Assembly: GCF_902491285.1 (NCBI RefSeq)
Contig: NZ_CABUHK010000039.1
Span: forward strand, 1-50,195
Source: an uncultured Bacteroides sp.
Lineage (GTDB): Bacteria; Bacteroidota; Bacteroidia; Bacteroidales; Bacteroidaceae
DNA length: 50,195 nucleotides
Direction: 5' to 3'
The notes below the pieces were generated by a model that was given only the letters and a program-made list of their open reading frames with translations, was not told the DNA's origin and searched no databases. Both the position numbers and the translations under genes were made by a program. This document shows positions 26,825 through 36,900 of this stretch, piece by piece. Positions within the stretch are counted from its first letter, which is position 1, and each line of letters opens with the position of its first letter.

Positions 26825-27511
26825 TCATTTATTATTCTGATGATACTCCTTGATAAACTTACGCACTTCATCTTTATAGGTATCAGAGAATAAGATATTA
26901 ATCACCTTGTTAAAATTCTGTCTGTCCCTTACATACGGATACATCTTCTTCATCATCTCCACCTGGTCGGGAGTATAAGAGATCTCCTTCACCATTTCCA
27001 CACATTGAGCAGAAGTGACATCATGCTTTTGCAACATCCTCTCAATCATTTTTTTCTGTTCATCACCCATTATTGTAAACTTCAACTTGTCATGGAACTT
27101 TTCAAACTCCGAGTCGGACATTACGCGAATCTCTTCCACCGGATAACGGTTCGGAAAAGCTCCGACAGTAGTAACAGCCGTTGGCGAAGGGGTCACTACC
27201 GTAGCAGCATTCATCTCCATGCTTCTGTCTTTAAAAGAATCCATTCCCGATACCCGTCCGTCTGTGAACTGAATCAGCACAATAGACCAGCCGGCATTGG
27301 CACTTGTTGAATAACGGCGATACTCCCATTCTTCCGAATTTCCGTCGAAACGGCGAAAGTCGGGTTCTGACCCAAACACATTACGAACCTCGAGCGGTGT
27401 CATTCCCTGCTGAATGCTCATCAACATTTTACCGGACATATTACTGGACGTGAAGCAAGCACTGCACAAAAGAATCAGCGACAAAAACAAAACAGCGTGT
27501 ATCTTTTTCAT
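26825..27511 (-). CDS. DUF4476 lipoprotein with BamE-like N-terminus
   Basis: A 228-residue lipoprotein (lipobox LCSA-C19). Residues about 35-85 (SIQQGMTPLEVRNVFG, WEYRRY) resemble the SmpA/BamE fold. Residues about 130-225 form a DUF4476 domain (MSDSEFEKFHDKLKF ... TPDQVEMMKKMYPYV), a helical repeat of unknown role. It is periplasmic, probably outer-membrane anchored, and is encoded between another DUF4476 gene and the Ser/Arg-rich protein. Confidence 0.82.
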   Translation of the reverse strand: MKKIHAVLFLSLILLCSACFTSSNMSGKMLMSIQQGMTPLEVRNVFGSEPDFRRFDGNSEEWEYRRYSTSANAGWSIVLIQFTDGRVSGMDSFKDRSMEMNAATVVTPSPTAVTTVGAFPNRYPVEEIRVMSDSEFEKFHDKLKFTIMGDEQKKMIERMLQKHDVTSAQCVEMVKEISYTPDQVEMMKKMYPYVRDRQNFNKVINILFSDTYKDEVRKFIKEYHQNNK

Positions 27512-27541
27512 AACGATATAGTTTTAACTAGTTAGCAAATA

Positions 27542-28219
27542 TCAGCGTCTTCCGTAGTTCCGCACAAACTCATTCATCTTATCCTTATTCGAAGAGAATG
27601 TCAGCGTAGAAATTACTGTGAAGAAGGCCTCTTTATCAACAATCCGGGGATACATCATCTTCATTATCTCCATCCGGTCATCATCAAAAGTATAAAGTTT
27701 CGTCAGTTGGAGACATTGGCCGGAAGTGAAATCCGAACTTGCCAAAGCTGTATTTATCAACGCGATGCGGTCATCCTTGAAAGGCTCTTTCTTCACATTA
27801 TTGAGAAACGTCTGGAAAAGCCGGTTGTCCATCACCCCGTCATAATGACCATAATCCGGGCGATGTCCTCCCTGTCCGGGACGTCCGGGTCTGTTGTCCG
27901 GGCGAATCCCGTTGCGGTCATCCACCATTATCTCTTTTACACCGTTTCCATCAAAATAAATACGTTCATTATACAACCTCTCCCCTTTCCATACTCGTTC
28001 TCCCGGACGGGTAAAGCGAGTAGCATACACTTCAACGGTATAATATCCTGATCTAAGGTTGGCAACAAAGCAAGTAGTGGTCGGCAGACACATCTGATTG
28101 CCGCCAAAGTAAACAAGAATCGGGGTATTTCCACCGTCAATGCGGATTCCGCTAAGGGATTGTGCCTTTAAGGAAAGAGCAGCGAACAGAATACAGAAAG
28201 TTATTATTATCCTACGCAT
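27542..28219 (-). CDS. DUF4476 exported protein
   Basis: A 225-residue protein with a signal peptide (about 1-19, LSLKA-Q). The N-terminal beta-rich part (about 20-95, NLRSGYYTVEVYATRF) resembles an Ig-like sandwich. A Gly/Pro/Arg-rich linker (about 103-125) leads into DUF4476 (about 128-223; FTSGQCLQLTKLYTFDDDRMEIMKMMYP). First gene of the three-gene operon; the linker is of the same biased kind as the tail of the third gene's product. Confidence 0.82.
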   Translation of the reverse strand: MRRIIITFCILFAALSLKAQSLSGIRIDGGNTPILVYFGGNQMCLPTTTCFVANLRSGYYTVEVYATRFTRPGERVWKGERLYNERIYFDGNGVKEIMVDDRNGIRPDNRPGRPGQGGHRPDYGHYDGVMDNRLFQTFLNNVKKEPFKDDRIALINTALASSDFTSGQCLQLTKLYTFDDDRMEIMKMMYPRIVDKEAFFTVISTLTFSSNKDKMNEFVRNYGRR

Positions 28220-28271
28220 AGCTTATTTAGTTTTTTATTATTAATATCTCTAATCTGATACCACAAAAATA

Positions 28272-28292
28272 GGGTGAGGAAACTCCCCACCC
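28272..28292 (-). terminator. Terminator of the CvfB-like gene
   Basis: An 8-bp arm pair with one mismatch (GGGTGAGG 28272-28279 with CCCCACCC 28285-28292). On the minus strand it is followed by TATTTTTG, fitting an intrinsic terminator about 45 bp after the stop of the leftward gene. Confidence 0.65.
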
Positions 28293-28335
28293 CAATGATT
28301 CTCTCTATTCGTATGTAGGGATTTCCCTATTGTGT

Positions 28336-29175
28336 TTAGGATTCCGCCAGAGTAATGCCGTCCTCATGCAAGACAACCAGACGTTTCTTATACAAATCGC
28401 CCACCCCTTTCTTGAAAGTTTTCTTGCTCACACCAAACGTATCATAAATATCTTCGGCAGGACTTTTATCGTTCAGATTGATTCGTCCCCCCTGTTCCTT
28501 GATATAGTCCAGCAATGTTTTCGCAAAATCATCAATCTTCTCAAAACCCGGTTTCTGAAGAATCAAGTCCACCTTGCCATCTTCACGCACTTGCTTCACA
28601 AAAGCTTTCATCTCCATCCCTGTCTCCAGCGAAGTGAATATTTCATTCTCATACAGCAAGCCGCTATACTTATTATCTATAATAGCTTTAAAGCCCAGAT
28701 CCGTTTTCTGCCAGATAAGGATATCCACCTCATCACCCGAAGCATACTCCGGTTGCTCTTTCGACAGATAACGTTCCACCTTTGCCGAAGCCACAATACG
28801 GTAACTTTCTTCATCCAAATGCGCATGAACCACGTACTTACGTCCCACCTGCATCTTCATCTTCTGTTCTCTGAACGGGACAAACAAATCCTTCATCAGT
28901 CCCCAATTCAGAAAAGCCCCGTATTGATTCACCCAGGACACCTCAAGACAGGCAAACTGACCGACCTGCACGAACGGAGTCAGCGTCGTTGCAATCAGCC
29001 TCTCATCCATATCCAAATAAAGAAACACGTTCAGAATATCCCCTATCTTACAATCTTCGGGCACATAGCGGGTTGGCAACAGAATCTCACCATCTTCGCC
29101 ACCGTCAAGATATACCCCGAAGTCCACTTCCTTCACAACTTCAAGCTGATTATATTTTCCTAATTCAATGTTCAT
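28336..29175 (-). CDS. CvfB-like S1 RNA-binding protein
   Basis: A 279-residue cytoplasmic protein of the CvfB/YitL family. It has tandem S1-type beta-barrels (GVYLDGGEDGEILLPTRYVP in the first; GQFACLEVSWVNQYGAFLNWG in the second; GFKAIIDNKYSGLLYENEIF in the third). It ends in a winged-helix domain (about 215-275, EDIYDTFGVSKKTFKKGVGDLYKK). The family binds RNA and affects virulence or stress genes in Firmicutes; its role in Bacteroides is not established. Monocistronic. Confidence 0.9.
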   Translation of the reverse strand: MNIELGKYNQLEVVKEVDFGVYLDGGEDGEILLPTRYVPEDCKIGDILNVFLYLDMDERLIATTLTPFVQVGQFACLEVSWVNQYGAFLNWGLMKDLFVPFREQKMKMQVGRKYVVHAHLDEESYRIVASAKVERYLSKEQPEYASGDEVDILIWQKTDLGFKAIIDNKYSGLLYENEIFTSLETGMEMKAFVKQVREDGKVDLILQKPGFEKIDDFAKTLLDYIKEQGGRINLNDKSPAEDIYDTFGVSKKTFKKGVGDLYKKRLVVLHEDGITLAES

Positions 29176-29313
29176 ATTTTTAATCTACTCTGTTTTATTA
29201 CTCTTATTAAATACAAAGATAGTCTATTTTCAACAGAACTCTCTATCAAGTTACTATAACTTTTCGTTATCGGATAAAACTATTTGCTATGAACAATCAA
29301 GGCTGTAAAATGT

Positions 29314-29321
29314 TATCTTTG
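29314..29321 (+). promoter_or_regulatory. -7 element of the malate dehydrogenase gene
   Basis: TATCTTTG is an exact match to the Bacteroides -7 consensus TAnnTTTG, 51 bp before the ATG. No TTTG lies at the ideal 19-21 bp upstream; the nearest (29283-29286) is 27 bp away. Confidence 0.5.
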
Positions 29322-29372
29322 TAGCGGCAAAAAGAAAGATAAAATTATTCACCTTTAAATATATTAAGCTTT

Positions 29373-30374
29373 ATGGAATTCTTAACCAACGAGAAACTTA
29401 CGATTGTAGGAGCTGCCGGAATGATCGGCTCCAATATGGCACAAACTGCCATGATGATGAAACTCACTCCGAATATTTGTCTGTATGACCCATTCGCCCC
29501 TGCTTTGGAAGGAGTAGCCGAAGAACTGTATCACTGCGGCTTTGAAGGCGTCAACCTTACTTATACTTCCGACATCAAGGAAGCATTGACCGGAGCATCA
29601 TACATCGTATCTTCCGGTGGAGCAGCCCGCAAAGCAGGTATGACGCGCGAAGATTTGCTGAAAGGAAATGCAGAAATTGCCGCTCAGTTCGGTAAGGATG
29701 TCCGTCAATATTGCCCGAATGTAAAACATATCGTTGTCATCTTTAATCCGGCGGACATCACCGGTCTGATAACCTTATTATATTCAGGTTTGAAACCTTC
29801 ACAAGTTTCTACATTGGCTGCACTGGACAGTACCCGTCTGCAAAACGAATTAGTGAGATATTTCCATATCCCCGCTTCCGACATTCAGAACTGCCGTACC
29901 TACGGCGGACATGGCGAACAAATGGCTGTATTCGCTTCTACAACCAAAGTAAAAGGAGAACCACTGACTGATTTCATCGGTACTACCCGTCTCCCACTAA
30001 CCGAATGGGAAGCTCTGAAAGTACGTGTCATCCAGGGTGGAAAGCACATCATCGACCTTCGCGGACGTTCTTCTTTCCAAAGCCCGGCTTATCTTTCTAT
30101 TGAAATGATCGCTGCCGCTATGGGCGGACAACCTTTCCGCTGGCCTGCAGGAACTTATGTTTCCAACGGTAAATTCGACCATATCATGATGGCAATGGAA
30201 ACGTCAATTACTAAAGACGGAGTTACTTATAAAGAAGTAGCCGGAACTCCTGCCGAACAGGAAGAACTGGAAAAGAGCTACGAACATCTGTGCAAACTTC
30301 GTGACGAAGTGATCGAAATGGGAATTATCCCCGCTATCAAGGACTGGCATACGCTGAATCCTAACATCAAGTAA
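29373..30374 (+). CDS. mdh: Malate dehydrogenase
   Basis: A 333-residue NAD-dependent 2-hydroxyacid dehydrogenase. The Rossmann motif is VGAAGMIGSNMAQTA (residues 12-26), followed by the MDH-type active-site surroundings (SGGAARKAGMTREDLL, FNPADITGLI, ALDSTRLQNEL, and NCRTYGGHGEQMAVF with the catalytic His). Interconverts malate and oxaloacetate in the cytoplasm, in Bacteroides as part of the reductive branch toward fumarate and succinate. It lacks the exact GGHGDSMVP of classic MDH (here GGHGEQMAV), a variant I associate with Bacteroidetes MDHs. Monocistronic with a strong terminator. Confidence 0.92.
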   Translation: MEFLTNEKLTIVGAAGMIGSNMAQTAMMMKLTPNICLYDPFAPALEGVAEELYHCGFEGVNLTYTSDIKEALTGASYIVSSGGAARKAGMTREDLLKGNAEIAAQFGKDVRQYCPNVKHIVVIFNPADITGLITLLYSGLKPSQVSTLAALDSTRLQNELVRYFHIPASDIQNCRTYGGHGEQMAVFASTTKVKGEPLTDFIGTTRLPLTEWEALKVRVIQGGKHIIDLRGRSSFQSPAYLSIEMIAAAMGGQPFRWPAGTYVSNGKFDHIMMAMETSITKDGVTYKEVAGTPAEQEELEKSYEHLCKLRDEVIEMGIIPAIKDWHTLNPNIK

Positions 30375-30392
30375 ACATACAATATTAGTAGA

Positions 30393-30433
30393 AAGCCGGA
30401 ACTCGACGATATTCTTTATCGGAGTTCCGGCTT
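30393..30433. terminator. mdh terminator
   Basis: A perfect 12-bp stem (30393-30404 with 30422-30433, AAGCCGGAACTC) is followed by ATTTTTTTAT. It lies between convergent genes and may serve both. Confidence 0.88.
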
Positions 30434-30444
30434 ATTTTTTTATC

Positions 30445-30879
30445 CTAAGAGTTTAGTTCTGAACGAGAAGAACATTCCGGGCAAATGCCCTTCAACACAT
30501 AGTTAATGCTATGCAAAGCAAACCCTTTCGGCAAATCAATGACAGGAATATGCGTACCTTCCAGGCAAAATGTCTTGTGGCATTTCTCACAATAGAAATG
30601 TGAATGCAAGTCCTGCACCACACAATTACAGGAATTATCGCAAACGGCGTATTTCAACGAACCGCTTCCATCGTCTATGCTATGTATCAGGTGATGAGAC
30701 AGGAAGAGGGCTATTGTCCGGGATATAGTCGACTTATCAACCGTATCCAGCAGAGTCTCCAAATCGAGCAGTGAAACTGCACGTTCAACTTCCATCATAT
30801 TCTTTAGTATGAGAAGCCTTATTGCCGTTGGCTTGATGTCCCTTCGCGCCAACTTATCCAAATAAATATTCTCTTCCAT
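30445..30879 (-). CDS. Fur-family metal regulator
   Basis: A 144-residue winged-helix regulator. The N-terminal HTH (RRDIKPTAIRLLILKNM ... DKSTISRTIALF) is followed by the Fur metal domain with HSHFYCEKC (CxxC near 97-100) and a second pair CPEC near 133-136, a structural zinc site. It is encoded 6 bp downstream of a Zn-type P1B ATPase, so it probably senses zinc or a similar ion and controls efflux (inference). Sequence alone does not separate Zur from Fur or PerR. Confidence 0.9.
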   Translation of the reverse strand: MEENIYLDKLARRDIKPTAIRLLILKNMMEVERAVSLLDLETLLDTVDKSTISRTIALFLSHHLIHSIDDGSGSLKYAVCDNSCNCVVQDLHSHFYCEKCHKTFCLEGTHIPVIDLPKGFALHSINYVLKGICPECSSRSELNS

Positions 30880-30885
30880 AATCTC

Positions 30886-32841
30886 TTATTTTATCATTTT
30901 CTGTATTCGTACAGCATTCATAATGGCAAGCAACGCAACACCTACATCTGCAAAAACTGCTTCCCAAAGGGTAGCGATTCCACCGGCTCCCAATATCAGT
31001 ACGAGCAGTTTTACTCCGAATGCCAGCGAGACATTCTGCCAGATAATCCTGCGCGTCAGTTTTCCTACCTTGATGGCTTCGGCCACTTTAGAAGGCTGGT
31101 CAGTCTGTATCACGACATCTGCAGTTTCGATTGCCGCATCGCTGCCCAATCCTCCCATGGCAATGCCGACATGGCTCAGTGCAAGTACCGGTGCATCATT
31201 CATTCCGTCACCGACGAATGCAATCTGATTCGTCCTGTCCTGCCGCAGTTCTTCCAGATGCCGCACTTTACCTTCCGGCAACAAATCTCCATAAGCATCG
31301 GTTATGCCCAGCTTTTCCGCAAAGTTAGTAACAATACTTTGTTTATCACCGGATAATATCTGAATGTTTTTGATATGCAATGCTTTTAAGTCATCAATAG
31401 CTTTCTTTGCATCCTCTTTCAATGTATCCGCTAATAACAAATAACCGGCATAATCTGTTCCGATGGCGCAGACCACAATCGTATCAGTCACCTGCAATAA
31501 TTCCGCCGGATATTCAATATTGAATTTGGATAACAAACGACAGTTTCCGACCAGTACCGGAGTCCCGTCAATCATCGCTTCCAAACCGAAGCCGGCAAAT
31601 TCTTTTGTATCGGTGACAGGCAGCAGTTCTACATTTTGCAGCTTTGCATGGTTCACTATGGCTTTAGCAATCGGATGAGTACTGTCGCTCTCTACCGAAG
31701 CAACCAGCTTAATCAATTCTTTTTCCGAAATACCGGATGCGGATTTACATTCTTGCACTTCAAAAGTTCCCTTAGTCAGAGTTCCCGTTTTATCGAATAC
31801 AACCGTATTGATTTTAGTGATTGCATCCAGATAATTGCCGCCTTTGAATAAGATTCCCAATCGGGAAGCTGCTCCGATACCTCCAAAATATCCCAACGGG
31901 ATACTTACTACCAAAGCACAAGGGCATGAAATCACCAGAAAGACTAAAGCCCTGTACAGCCAGTCATTAAACACAAATGCAAACTGAGTGTCAATGAATG
32001 AATAAACAAACGGAAGGATAACTATCAATATCGCCAGTCCTATGACAATAGGTGTATAGATACGTGCAAATTTACGGATAAACAATTCTGCCGGAGCTTT
32101 TCGTTCCGAAGCATTTTGGACAAGTTCCAATATCCGGGCAAGCGCACTCTTATCGAATGGTCTTGTCACCTTGATTCGAATCACTTTATCGGTCACAATC
32201 ATACCGGCAAGTACTTCTTCGCCTTCGCGAATATTACGTGGAACACTTTCACCTGTCAATGCCGCCGTATTAAAAGCAGCAACTTCGTTGAGCATCACTC
32301 CGTCCAAAGGGACTCTCTCGCCCGATTTTATCTCTATAATCTCACCGACTTTTACATTCTTCGGACTTTCCGTAATCAGATTGTTATCTCTAAGCACCAA
32401 AGCCTTCTCCGGCCTTACATCCAATAAAGCGCCGATATTGCGTTTTGCTTTATCAACCGCCTTGTCTTGAAATAGTTCGCCGATGGTATAAAACAGCATC
32501 ACAGCTACCCCCTCCGGGTATTCGCCAATATAGAAAGCCCCGATTGTGGCAACAATCATTAGAGTAAACTCACTGAAGTAGTCTTTCTCTTTCATGCTCT
32601 CCCACGCTTCTTTCATAACAGGAAGTCCGACCGGAAGATAAGCTACAATATACCAGATTAAAGCAACATATTCTTTATGAAAAAAAGAGAAACCCAGGGC
32701 ATTCATTATAATACCACTTATCAGCAATATAAATGAAAGCCCTGCTTTCCAGTATTCTTGAAATATAGAATTCTTAACTTCAACTTCCTTTTCAGATGCA
32801 CATCCATGTGCACAGCAACTACAATGTCCCATATCTTTCAT
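30886..32841 (-). CDS. P1B-type heavy-metal ATPase (Zn/Cd type)
   Basis: A 651-residue inner-membrane metal exporter. The transport site is SCPCALVV (near 305), the phosphorylation site DKTGTLTKG (near 350), the nucleotide pocket STHPIAKAI and the hinge GDGMNDAPVLA (near 543). The last helix has DVGVALLAIMNAVRI, with the Asp expected for Zn/Cd/Pb pumps. Eight helices are implied. The N-terminus lacks an HMA GMTCxxC domain; instead a short Cys-rich tag (HCSCCAHGC, residues 6-14) probably binds metal. It is read before the Fur-family gene in one operon. Confidence 0.94.
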   Translation of the reverse strand: MKDMGHCSCCAHGCASEKEVEVKNSIFQEYWKAGLSFILLISGIIMNALGFSFFHKEYVALIWYIVAYLPVGLPVMKEAWESMKEKDYFSEFTLMIVATIGAFYIGEYPEGVAVMLFYTIGELFQDKAVDKAKRNIGALLDVRPEKALVLRDNNLITESPKNVKVGEIIEIKSGERVPLDGVMLNEVAAFNTAALTGESVPRNIREGEEVLAGMIVTDKVIRIKVTRPFDKSALARILELVQNASERKAPAELFIRKFARIYTPIVIGLAILIVILPFVYSFIDTQFAFVFNDWLYRALVFLVISCPCALVVSIPLGYFGGIGAASRLGILFKGGNYLDAITKINTVVFDKTGTLTKGTFEVQECKSASGISEKELIKLVASVESDSTHPIAKAIVNHAKLQNVELLPVTDTKEFAGFGLEAMIDGTPVLVGNCRLLSKFNIEYPAELLQVTDTIVVCAIGTDYAGYLLLADTLKEDAKKAIDDLKALHIKNIQILSGDKQSIVTNFAEKLGITDAYGDLLPEGKVRHLEELRQDRTNQIAFVGDGMNDAPVLALSHVGIAMGGLGSDAAIETADVVIQTDQPSKVAEAIKVGKLTRRIIWQNVSLAFGVKLLVLILGAGGIATLWEAVFADVGVALLAIMNAVRIQKMIK

Positions 32842-32912
32842 CTTTTAGTTGCTGCAAAGGTAGTGAATGATTCGTGCAACAAAGTTGCAAAAAGAATATC
32901 TACTGTCTATTT

Positions 32913-33542
32913 TTAGAACATATAGCCCAATGACAACATCAGATTTCGGTTCTTCATTCCCAAATCTTTTGCTACTTCAACCAAACCGAAGTCATAACTT
33001 ATAGCAACTTGATACTTCTTACTGAACTCAACACCTGCTTTCAAGCCAAGACCGAAATCGAATCGCTTTAACCCATCATCGCCAAATATATTTTCGGATG
33101 CAGAGTTAGTACCCAACTCTCCTAAATCGGCAATATTACCGTCAACTTTTGCTTTTGCCTTTCCAAACAAGCCGACAGCAATGTAGGGGCCCACACTACC
33201 AAATAATGCAAAGTCATCATTTACTGCATATTTATAACCAACATGTACCGGAACTTCCAAATAATACGGATTCATCTTGAAACTTGCAAGTGAGCCTGCA
33301 TCAATCTTCGCACCTTTTAATGTCAACAACGCAGCAAAATCCATATATGCGCCACTCGCTTCTTGTGACAATCCCAATTCTGCTTTTACACCTGCATGAA
33401 AACCTATCCTGCTGTCAAATCCTGTAATAGTGTATTTACTGACATTCATACCTGCCATCACACCCCATTTCAGGTTATCTTGCGCGTTGACACTCACTAC
33501 ACTCATCGCTACTAAAGCAAAAAATAACAAAACCTTTTTCAT
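32913..33542 (-). CDS. PorT-type outer-membrane beta-barrel
   Basis: A 209-residue barrel with signal peptide (about 1-20, SVNA-Q). It starts KWGVMAGMNVSKYT and contains PYYLEVPVHVGYKY, GPYIAVGLFG and FDFGLGLKAGVEF, the pattern of PorT/OMP_b-brl_2 barrels, ending in Tyr-Met-Phe. A possible -7 box TATATTTG lies on the minus strand upstream. It is the last chromosomal-type gene before the tail locus. Confidence 0.85.
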   Translation of the reverse strand: MKKVLLFFALVAMSVVSVNAQDNLKWGVMAGMNVSKYTITGFDSRIGFHAGVKAELGLSQEASGAYMDFAALLTLKGAKIDAGSLASFKMNPYYLEVPVHVGYKYAVNDDFALFGSVGPYIAVGLFGKAKAKVDGNIADLGELGTNSASENIFGDDGLKRFDFGLGLKAGVEFSKKYQVAISYDFGLVEVAKDLGMKNRNLMLSLGYMF

Positions 33543-33687
33543 AAGAATAAATAATTTAATTATTGTTTAGAAATCATGTACTGCAAATATAATAAAACAA
33601 GTTTAATCTATTATGGAAAATCAATAATTTCTCTACAACAAAAAGACTTACATAACACAATAATGATAGTCATCAAATAAAAGAAAA

Positions 33688-33708
33688 GGCTGACATAATC
33701 TGCCAGCC
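33688..33708 (-). terminator. Terminator closing the tail operon
   Basis: On the minus strand, GGCTG and CAGCC (33704-33708 and 33688-33692) form a 5-bp stem followed by TTTTCTTTT. It lies 22 bp past the last tail-operon gene and marks the left edge of the phage-like transcript. Confidence 0.7.
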
Positions 33709-33729
33709 CCCAATAACAAACATTACCAG

Positions 33730-33981
33730 CTATTCCAACATAGCTATAACGGCTTCTTGGACAAATGCAACAAAGCCTGTCTTCACATAACTCTTAATAC
33801 ATTCCACTTGCTCCTGTGTTAATTCAACTTCCCCATTTTTATAAATTTCTCGAGCAAGTTCTAATTCACCCAAATCAGCCGTTTTCTGATAAATCGCGTT
33901 ACCTAACATTTTTGCAATATCGACGGTACTGTTATTTCCTTCGATATCTTTTACTTGAATATTTTTAAAGTCTATTCTCAT
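33730..33981 (-). CDS. Small protein after the tail-tip gene
   Basis: An 83-residue acidic, mainly helical protein without signal peptide (IDFKNIQVKDIEGNNS, then LGELELAREIYKNGEVELT). I do not recognise a family. It follows the tail-tip gene by 14 bp and precedes the operon terminator, so it belongs to the tail transcript. Its position would suit a tail-fibre chaperone or cap, but that is a guess from position only. Confidence 0.6.
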   Translation of the reverse strand: MRIDFKNIQVKDIEGNNSTVDIAKMLGNAIYQKTADLGELELAREIYKNGEVELTQEQVECIKSYVKTGFVAFVQEAVIAMLE

Positions 33982-33995
33982 TATTATATTTACTA

Positions 33996-36900
33996 TTATT
34001 GAGCATGAGGAGTTCCATATATATATAAATCAACTTGTCTAGGAATATACTTTCCATTGTTACACCAACACGAAAATATAAAGCCATTCTGATCCAAAGC
34101 TTCTATTACAAGATTCAAATCCCATACTCCTTCCTTTGGAGCAGGACCGACTGGTTGTCCTGTTACAGAATAGAATCCATTTTTAGTATTAACAAAACCA
34201 ACATGAATCAATAAATCTGGTATAGAAAAGTTTAGCACCCTTACATCAGGTATCCCATTTCCCCATTCTTTTCGTATCGAATAAGTATATGTATTATTAG
34301 CATAGGAGCACAAAAAACGCACAATACCTAATAATCCAGGCATACACCAATGATCTTGTGCATCCATTATCCAGTGGCATCCTCCAACTGCATCTATTGC
34401 TAAATTATGATATCCACCGACTATCCCAACCTTTGAAGTACTTCCTGAAGAACGTAGCATGAGAGCTTTATTCCAACCAGAACCTGTTGCTTGGAAATAG
34501 CCAGCTGTAGTATATCCTGCTATAGCAGGAATATTATTGCCTAAAGATGAAAACCTAGTTGAATCCCCCTCTTTATGTTCTATACTAATCCAACAATCTT
34601 TATTACCAATATTTTTCAGATTATAACCATTAACCTTAAATCCACCTATTTCCGCTCCTGTAGTAACTACTAAGTTCTCTGTATTTATATAAGCCGCATT
34701 TATTCTTGTACCACCATTTTCATCTGTAGTAAATAAAGCAAACTCTTCTCCCGAATTACTTTGCATTAATATCGAATCGGCGGAAAGTATAATTTTACGA
34801 CGTGTAATATCAATGCCAGTCTTTAACAATTCCTTTGCAACTCCACTAAGTCTTTTTATTGAAACACCTTTTAGATATCCGGTACCTGTATTTTCATCAA
34901 CTATAAACTCCAACCTAGGAATAGACTCTATACTTCTCACCGTAAATGTCTTTACTACAGTTACCCACTTATTCAACTCATCTGTTGTAAATCTCTTTTG
35001 TCCAGTATTTCCATCAATACTATAGGAAAAGCAAAGCGACGTCGTACTGGCATACACTTCAAAACAAAGTTGATATTCATCTCCAACTTTTAATTCTCTA
35101 ACATAACGCTCAATATCAACAGACACTTTTGAAGCTCGTGATAAATTAACACTTGAAATTATATAACCGGACACAATACGATACCAACCACAGTCACTTC
35201 CCGTACTAGTAGAACTATCTTTTCGATATCCAGCAATAACGAAATGTCTACCAGGGACCGCAACCATTATGGAAACAACAGTTGAAGCCGGATTACCTGA
35301 GATTTTCCCCGCTGCAGTTGAATATGTAGCAGCAGCGTCATCCAACTTTCCAATAAACATCCAATCATAGTTTGTTTCAGAGCTAGTCTTTATCTCAAAC
35401 TGAACTACAGTATTTGGAGACTCTGTATAAAAATAGATTTGTTCCCTAGCTATTTGATTATGAGTAATTGCTGGCGATTTATGATATAATCCATCAACTG
35501 TCCATGAACCATAAACACTATCTAAATTTACATAGCTTAAACCACCCGGCTTAGAGTACACAGTCTTAAACTCAAAAACCGGAAAATCAAATCGTGTCGT
35601 ATTCAAATGTGCATGATACCCTTTCTCCGGATTAACGACACTTGCATCATAATCACCCCATCCTACCGCAGAAACAGTACCATTAAGACTCTCATCCCAT
35701 CCCGGGTGTACTTCTTCCTGTTCGGCATAATCACTATTAGGAACTAAATTCTCACCTCCCTTCATAGTGTCTTGAAGTGCATTTTCAATACCGCCCACCG
35801 AGAATTCCAATCCGTCCGGATCTACCAGCCGCCCGTCTGCTGTCAGTTCCAGCCCACTCACATTATGCTTAATCGCTCCTTTTGTCATCTCCCAGCCTTG
35901 TGTCTTATTCTGATCACCTACAAATATAGAAGAAGAGCCCAACACATCAATAGAAGCATTTTCCGCAAGCATGACCTGAGTAGCCACATTGACAAATTCA
36001 TTAAAATTACTCCATTGCGCAGAATCAAAAACAATACCCGAGGTATGGGAAACTTTACAAACATAACTGTTGCCATCATAAATTACCGTATCCCGATACA
36101 TGGCATCATTTACATAGTCAACTCCAGTTTGCCATATTCCACGGGGGCGAAGCAGGCTTCCATCCTTACCGTCTATTCCTTTCCTTACAAGCAGTTTCCA
36201 GTCAGCAGCATCTTCCGCCGGTTCCTGTTCCGTCGGATTCTCAGAAATACAAAGCCATGTACTTCCGTTATACACCACCTCATCATAATAATAGTAGGAA
36301 CTTCCTGCTACATATTCACCTTTAAAACAGGGAACTGGCGTTTCTGTCACACCATCAGAAGATAATTGCCTGATTGTTCCTGTCAGATACACATTACACA
36401 GATAGGCACTATGTCCTTCCATATTGATACCAAACAGTTTCAGATTCGACAAATCTCCCAACTGCATCACAATGCAATCTTTTGTAATCTCCCAGTTATT
36501 GACTCCCGACAAATAACGTTTATAACTTTGTGTCTCATAACATGAGCACTGTCTGGAAAGATTCGTAAAATTGCCATAACAAACAAAATGCATCAATGCA
36601 CACGGATGATGCGTCGTTCCGTCACGAAGCACATAAGCAAACGTAGCCTCATCCACTATCTCCGTAACCCGGAAATAAACCGTCTGAAAACCTGTCGCAT
36701 CATTAAAGGTAGCCTTGCAAATATCATCGACTGCCACCGAGGCAACCTCCCCCGGCTCAAGTTTCAGCCTAATCCGGCAGTTCTCTTCATCCACAGAAGC
36801 GATAATGCCACCTCCCGAAGCATTCCAACGTTCCCCACTGACCACTTCGACCCGGTTATATCGCAACTCGTCCGATTCCAAAAAGCCACGAACACGCACA

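Noticed and set aside
28330..29163. 277-codon rightward frame opposite the CvfB-like gene
   Set aside because: Antisense to a clear S1-domain protein; composition is His, Ile and Leu rich as expected of an antisense shadow.
33543..33729. Phage attachment site at the left edge of the tail locus
   Set aside because: No tRNA gene or integrase is present and I could not find a matching direct repeat at the right edge; the window may end too early.
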